Assembly: GCA_905372235.1 (NCBI GenBank)
Contig: CAJPOF010000073.1
Coordinates: 1 to 8,509, forward strand
Length of the DNA stretch: 8,509 bases
Source: an uncultured Treponema sp.
GTDB lineage: Bacteria; Spirochaetota; Spirochaetia; Treponematales; Treponemataceae
Reading direction: 5' to 3'
Part shown: positions 6,013 through 8,509 of the stretch, one piece after another
Layout of the letters: each line of letters opens with the position of its first letter
Position numbering within the stretch: position 1 is the first letter of the stretch
The notes under the pieces: generated by a model
The model's input: only the letters and a program-made list of their open reading frames with translations
Database searches by the model: none
What the model was told of the DNA's origin: nothing
Made by a program: the position numbers and the translations under genes

Positions 6013-6488
6013 CCGGACGGACAGAGTTTTTTTAACTGATATTCAAGGCAGCGTGTGAATTCCTTCAGTTCTTTTTGGCTGTAGGAATGTTTTTTTGTTC
6101 CCGTAAAACCTATTTTTGCAAGTTGCAGGTTGAATTCCCTGTCTTCTATGAGTTCGCCGATGTTCTCGCTTGAAAACGCCGTCCCCCTGTCGTTTATGGC
6201 ACATATTCCCTTTTCCACAAGTTTTTCAGCGAAAAGAATATCCTTTGTTATAACGATGTCGTCTTTTTGGGCATGCGACAGAATGTAGTCGTCCGCCGAA
6301 TCTTTTTCCTTCCGGCACACGACCATCGAGTGTCCTTCGGTTTTTGCATCGATTTCCCTGTTTGCGACAAATATCACCTGAATCTTTGGATTTTTCATGG
6401 CTGATATTCGGACAGTCTCGTTCCTTACCGCCGCAGGGCAGGAATCTGCGTCTATCCATATCGAAGGCGGGTGGGCTGTTTTCTCCAT
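6009..6488 (-). CDS. YaiI/YqxD family protein (DUF188, PIN-like)
   Basis: The 159-aa product matches the YaiI/YqxD family (DUF188), whose fold is related to PIN/NYN nucleases; no biochemical role is settled. Family signatures are WIDADSCPAAVRNE (11-24, with Asp13 and Asp15), VIFVANRE (38-45), KDSADDYIL (62-70), DDIVITKDILFAEKLVEKG (76-94) and AINDRGTAFS (97-106). These supply the clustered acidic residues expected of a metal site. It is the last gene of the minus-strand operon, starting one base after the zapA stop, so translation is likely coupled. Its stop codon lies inside the same TTAA that ends the convergent GAF/HD-GYP gene, and no terminator hairpin is evident beyond it. The family call is firm; a nuclease function is only an inference. 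Confidence 0.92.
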   Translation of the reverse strand: MEKTAHPPSIWIDADSCPAAVRNETVRISAMKNPKIQVIFVANREIDAKTEGHSMVVCRKEKDSADDYILSHAQKDDIVITKDILFAEKLVEKGICAINDRGTAFSSENIGELIEDREFNLQLAKIGFTGTKKHSYSQKELKEFTRCLEYQLKKLCPSG

Positions 6489-6489
6489 T

Positions 6490-6792
6490 TTACAGAACCG
6501 AATCTATCTTTGAGATTAGCCTTTCGGTTATTTCATCTATCCTTGAGTCGAGAGCATTGTTTTCCACGGCTTCCTGGATTTCCACTCTTTTTTTCTTGTC
6601 GCTGTAAACCTGATCGCAAAGCATAAGCCCTGCCATGACGGCAATCTGGGTTGGATTTTTGAAAACTCCTTTTTTTTCAAGGCTGTCCGTAAGATTTCTG
6701 TAATATTTTAAAAGTCTTGCAAGATATTCGGAGTCTTCGTCCGATTTTATTGAAAACGATGTTCCCAGTATGTCTACCTGAAGCATTCCCAT
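6490..6792 (-). CDS. zapA: Cell division protein ZapA homologue
   Basis: ZapA binds FtsZ and bundles protofilaments at the division site. The 100-aa product has the ZapA plan: an N-terminal beta/alpha head (about 4-60) with VDILGTSFSIKSDED, LARLLKYYRNLTD and the conserved NPTQIAVMAGLMLCDQVY helix (46-63), then a charged coiled-coil tail (about 64-98). Length is typical. Two ATGs are possible, at 6792 and, in frame, at 6786 (MLQVDILG). The second has GGGA just upstream inside the first codons, so the true start is uncertain by two residues. The gene lies nine bases after the ZapB-like gene and one base before the DUF188 gene, in the operon headed by infC. The neighbouring ZapB-like coiled coil supports a divisome role. 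Confidence 0.85.
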   Translation of the reverse strand: MGMLQVDILGTSFSIKSDEDSEYLARLLKYYRNLTDSLEKKGVFKNPTQIAVMAGLMLCDQVYSDKKKRVEIQEAVENNALDSRIDEITERLISKIDSVL

Positions 6793-6801
6793 GGAATCAG
6801 C

Positions 6802-7257
6802 CTAGAATATGTCGAACTGTCCGTTCTCATCGGATGCAGGTTTTTCGTAATTCTGAGTAGCGGTGGAAGTTGATTGCGGTGCGTCAGCCTCCGGCATAGC
6901 CGATGGCGAGCCGGGCATTTCGTTTTCCCCACTTGTTTGGTTTTGTTGAACGGAAGCCATTTCCGCATGGGGAGAATTTATTTGCGGTGCGCTAACATTT
7001 ACAGAATCTTCTCCGGATTTTTTTAGAAGAGAATCTTCTATTGAGGAGAGAGTTTCGAGGGCTTTCAGAATTCCACCTTCTATCCGATTCTGATCTTGCT
7101 CAAAAGAAGAAAGCAGCTCCGACTTGCTGGAAAGCGCGTTTGTGAGCTCTGAACATCTCGTGCGCAGAGCATCGTTTTCAGCCTGCAGCTGTGCGATTTT
7201 CGCTACAGCACCTTCTACCTTTTTTTCAAGAAGCATAATCTGATCAAGTGAAATCAT
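6802..7257 (-). CDS. ZapB-like coiled-coil protein with long disordered tail
   Basis: The 151-aa product has an N-terminal coiled coil (about 2-76) beginning MISLDQIMLLEKKVEGAVAK, then IAQLQAENDALRTRCSEL. This closely resembles the start of E. coli ZapB (a leucine-heptad segment of the form LEAKVQQAxDTITLLQMEIEELK). ZapB works with ZapA to stabilise the Z ring and link it to the chromosome terminus. Unlike E. coli ZapB (about 80 aa), this protein continues with roughly 70 residues rich in Ser, Pro, Gln, Ala and Asn (about 80-142) that look disordered. It ends in the compact motif NGQFDIF, which may be a docking peptide. There is no signal peptide or membrane segment. It starts 21 bases after the rplT stop, with AGGT just upstream, and zapA follows after nine bases. 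The ZapB assignment rests on pattern and gene order, not on a search. Confidence 0.7.
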   Translation of the reverse strand: MISLDQIMLLEKKVEGAVAKIAQLQAENDALRTRCSELTNALSSKSELLSSFEQDQNRIEGGILKALETLSSIEDSLLKKSGEDSVNVSAPQINSPHAEMASVQQNQTSGENEMPGSPSAMPEADAPQSTSTATQNYEKPASDENGQFDIF

Positions 7258-7278
7258 ACCTGAAAACCCCCTTGGCTT

Positions 7279-7638
7279 TTATTTTGCCAGTGCTTTCTTT
7301 GCCATTTCCACAACGGCTTTGAAGGCAACTGGGTCTTCTATAGCCATATTGGAAAGTGCCTTTCGGTTTACGGCGATTCCAGCCTTTGTGCAACCGTTGA
7401 TGAACGTGGAATATGTCATTCCCTCATCCCGGACAGCGGCATTGATTCGCGCAATCCACATTGCCCTGAAATTGCCCTTTCTGTCGCGTCTGTCAACGTA
7501 TGCGTGGCAAAGCGCCTTTACAACCGCGTCTTTCGCAGCCTTGTAGTTTGACTTTCTGTCGCCACGGAAACCCTTTGCAAGTTTTAGGATCTTTATGCGG
7601 CGGTTCTTTCTTTTTGTTCCGTCTATCGCTCTTGACAT
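7279..7638 (-). CDS. rplT: 50S ribosomal protein L20
   Basis: L20 binds 23S rRNA early and is needed for 50S assembly. At 119 aa it has standard length and is strongly basic. Clear signatures are KRKNRRIKILKLAKGFRGDRK (9-29), AYVDRRDRKGNFRAMWIARINAAVR (46-70), TYSTFINGCTKAGIAVNRKALSNMAI (75-100) and the C-terminal EDPVAFKAVVEMAK. GAGGGG lies seven bases before the ATG. It follows rpmI after 13 bases in the usual infC-rpmI-rplT order. In E. coli and Bacillus, L20 represses this operon by binding mRNA upstream of rpmI or infC. No matching fold was recognised here by eye. Confidence 0.98.
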   Translation of the reverse strand: MSRAIDGTKRKNRRIKILKLAKGFRGDRKSNYKAAKDAVVKALCHAYVDRRDRKGNFRAMWIARINAAVRDEGMTYSTFINGCTKAGIAVNRKALSNMAIEDPVAFKAVVEMAKKALAK

Positions 7639-7651
7639 TCTTTACCCCTCA

Positions 7652-7852
7652 TTAACCGTACGGAAGCATCTGCTTTCGGATTTTCCTTGCGTCAGCTTCA
7701 TCAACATAGCCTGCAGCCCGGAGCTGTCTCTTTCTCTTCGAAGAACGCTTTGTCAGTATATGACGAAGGTTCTGCTTCTTGTGCTTTACCTTTCCGCTTC
7801 CGGTAAGGGAATAGCGTTTTGCGGCAGCACGTTTTGTCTTCTGTTTAGGCAT
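7652..7852 (-). CDS. rpmI: 50S ribosomal protein L35
   Basis: L35 is a small, very basic protein of the large ribosomal subunit. The 66-aa product is full length, with the family pattern MPKQKTKRAAAKRYSLTGSGKV at the start, KHKKQNLRHILTKRSSKRKRQLR in the middle (about 23-45) and ARKIRKQMLPYG at the end. GAGGT precedes the ATG by six bases. It lies 18 bases after infC and 13 bases before rplT, so the three genes form one transcription unit. Confidence 0.97.
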   Translation of the reverse strand: MPKQKTKRAAAKRYSLTGSGKVKHKKQNLRHILTKRSSKRKRQLRAAGYVDEADARKIRKQMLPYG

Positions 7853-7870
7853 TTTCTTACCTCAAAAAAA

Positions 7871-8401
7871 TTATTTGGCTTTTGCTGAGATTGTCATGGA
7901 CATTGTTTTTCCATCCATCGCTGGCTGTTTCTCCACAACATACGCGGAAGTAAGCCTCTTTAGAACTTCCTTCAGGACATCGTAACCAAGTTCGGTATGG
8001 GCAAGCTCACGACCTCTGAATCGGATTGTGACCTTGACCTTATCGCCTTCGTCCAAAAATTCCTGTACATGTTTGGCTTTTGTGTCCAGATCCCCGGAAC
8101 CGATTTTCGGCTGCATTCGGATTTCTTTCAACTTGAGTACCTTCTGATTCTTCTTGGCGTCTCGGAGCTTTTTTTCCTGTTCGAATCGGTACTTGCCATA
8201 GTCGAGGATTTTACAGACCGGCGGGTTAGCATTCGGTGAAACTTCAACAAGATCAAGATCTTTTTCCTTAGCAAGTTTTAGAGCCTCCAGCGTGGGAACA
8301 ATTCCTTTCTGGTTACCCTCGTCGTCGATAAGTCTGACCTCACGAACACGGATCATTTCATTGACCCTGTGATCCTTATTGTTATTATTAGCGTATGCCA
8401 A
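7871..8401 (-). CDS. infC: Translation initiation factor IF-3
   Basis: IF-3 binds the 30S subunit, prevents premature 50S joining and checks the start codon and initiator tRNA. The 176-aa product has the N-domain (HRVNEMIRVREVRLIDDEGN, 11-30; LVEVSPNANPPVCKILDYGKYRFEQ, 51-75), a lysine-rich linker (77-92), and the C-domain (KEIRMQPKIGSGDLDTKAKH, 92-111; VKVTIRFRGRELAH, 122-135). The start codon is TTG at 8401-8399. A TAG stop lies directly before it in frame, and the next in-frame ATG (residue 16) would cut into the conserved N-domain, so TTG is essentially forced. A perfect AGGAGG sits four bases upstream. Non-AUG starts of infC (AUU in E. coli) allow self-control, but UUG is a weaker target for IF-3 discrimination, so autoregulation is only possible. 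It heads the minus-strand operon. Confidence 0.97.
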   Translation of the reverse strand: MAYANNNNKDHRVNEMIRVREVRLIDDEGNQKGIVPTLEALKLAKEKDLDLVEVSPNANPPVCKILDYGKYRFEQEKKLRDAKKNQKVLKLKEIRMQPKIGSGDLDTKAKHVQEFLDEGDKVKVTIRFRGRELAHTELGYDVLKEVLKRLTSAYVVEKQPAMDGKTMSMTISAKAK

Positions 8402-8405
8402 CTAT

Positions 8406-8411
8406 CCTCCT
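8406..8411 (-). promoter_or_regulatory. Perfect Shine-Dalgarno site deciding the infC TTG start
   Basis: On the minus strand this reads AGGAGG, four bases before the TTG start codon at 8401. It is the strongest ribosome site in the window. Together with the in-frame TAG immediately before TTG, it fixes the start. Confidence 0.8.
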
Positions 8412-8449
8412 AGTGCGTAAAATACACACACATGTAAACGTATTTTTTT

Positions 8450-8479
8450 ATTATATAAGAAAAGAACAATTTATGTCTA
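8450..8479 (-). promoter_or_regulatory. Sigma-70-type promoter for the infC-rpmI-rplT operon
   Basis: On the minus strand, TAGACA (8479-8474, five of six) and a perfect TATAAT (8455-8450) are 18 bases apart. Transcription would start near 8443, giving a leader of only about 40 bases before infC. That is too short for the large leader structures or terminator-type attenuators that control this operon in Bacillus. A further promoter beyond the right edge of the window cannot be excluded. Confidence 0.6.
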
Positions 8480-8509
8480 TATGCACATATTTCTGTTTAT
8501 GTTTCCTGC

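Noticed and set aside
6013..6033. Possible terminator (CCGGACGG followed by seven T) after the HD-GYP gene
   Set aside because: The stem would be about three base pairs and lies inside the DUF188 coding sequence, too weak to call.
8402..8443. L20- or IF3-type structured leader before infC
   Set aside because: The predicted leader is only about 40 bases and shows no stable hairpin or terminator. The CA/TG dinucleotide run near 8424-8431 is too short to count as a repeat.
1..8509. CRISPR arrays, insertion sequences, tRNA genes, prophage or toxin-antitoxin genes
   Set aside because: No regularly spaced direct repeats, transposase motifs, terminal repeats, tRNA cloverleaf or paired small toxin-like genes were seen. 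The coding DNA is densely packed conserved housekeeping sequence.

Overview
The window looks like chromosomal DNA of a spirochaete, most likely Treponema. This is judged from the protein style, the heavy use of CTT for leucine, the AT-rich intergenic DNA with TATAAT-like boxes, the TTG start of infC, and an infC-rpmI-rplT cluster followed directly by cell-division genes. No 16S or marker search was possible, so the genus is an inference.

Layout. Bases 1-398 are mostly AT-rich and without a convincing large gene. They hold a 13-G homopolymer (28-40), a GC-rich repeat-like island of about 100 bp (219-320) containing a possible 41-aa ORF, and a near-consensus promoter (333-361) for yebC. The plus-strand block runs yebC, a strong intrinsic terminator, ruvC, ruvA, ruvB, queA, then a separately promoted gene for a GAF plus HD-GYP protein ending at 6012. 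The minus-strand block enters from the right end: promoter, infC, rpmI, rplT, a ZapB-like coiled-coil gene, zapA, and a YaiI/YqxD (DUF188) gene ending at 6009. The two blocks converge, and their stop codons interlock in one TTAA.

Function. RuvA, RuvB and RuvC together form the Holliday-junction branch-migration and resolution machine. QueA makes epoxyqueuosine on tRNA, and YebC is a translation or transcription factor. The GAF/HD-GYP protein is a probable cyclic-di-GMP phosphodiesterase with an unusual acidic insert. The minus-strand operon couples translation genes (IF3, L35, L20) to two putative Z-ring accessory proteins, ZapB-like and ZapA, and to a PIN-like DUF188 protein.

Most of the window is conserved housekeeping DNA with intact genes. 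I see no CRISPR array, insertion sequence, tRNA or rRNA, and no convincing new multi-gene system. The points that most deserve a second look are the G13 tract, the GC-rich island with its micro-ORF, the ZapB-like/ZapA pair next to rplT, the -10 boxes exactly six bases before the ruvC and ruvA ATGs (possible leaderless mRNAs), the HD-GYP insert, and the interlocked convergent stops.
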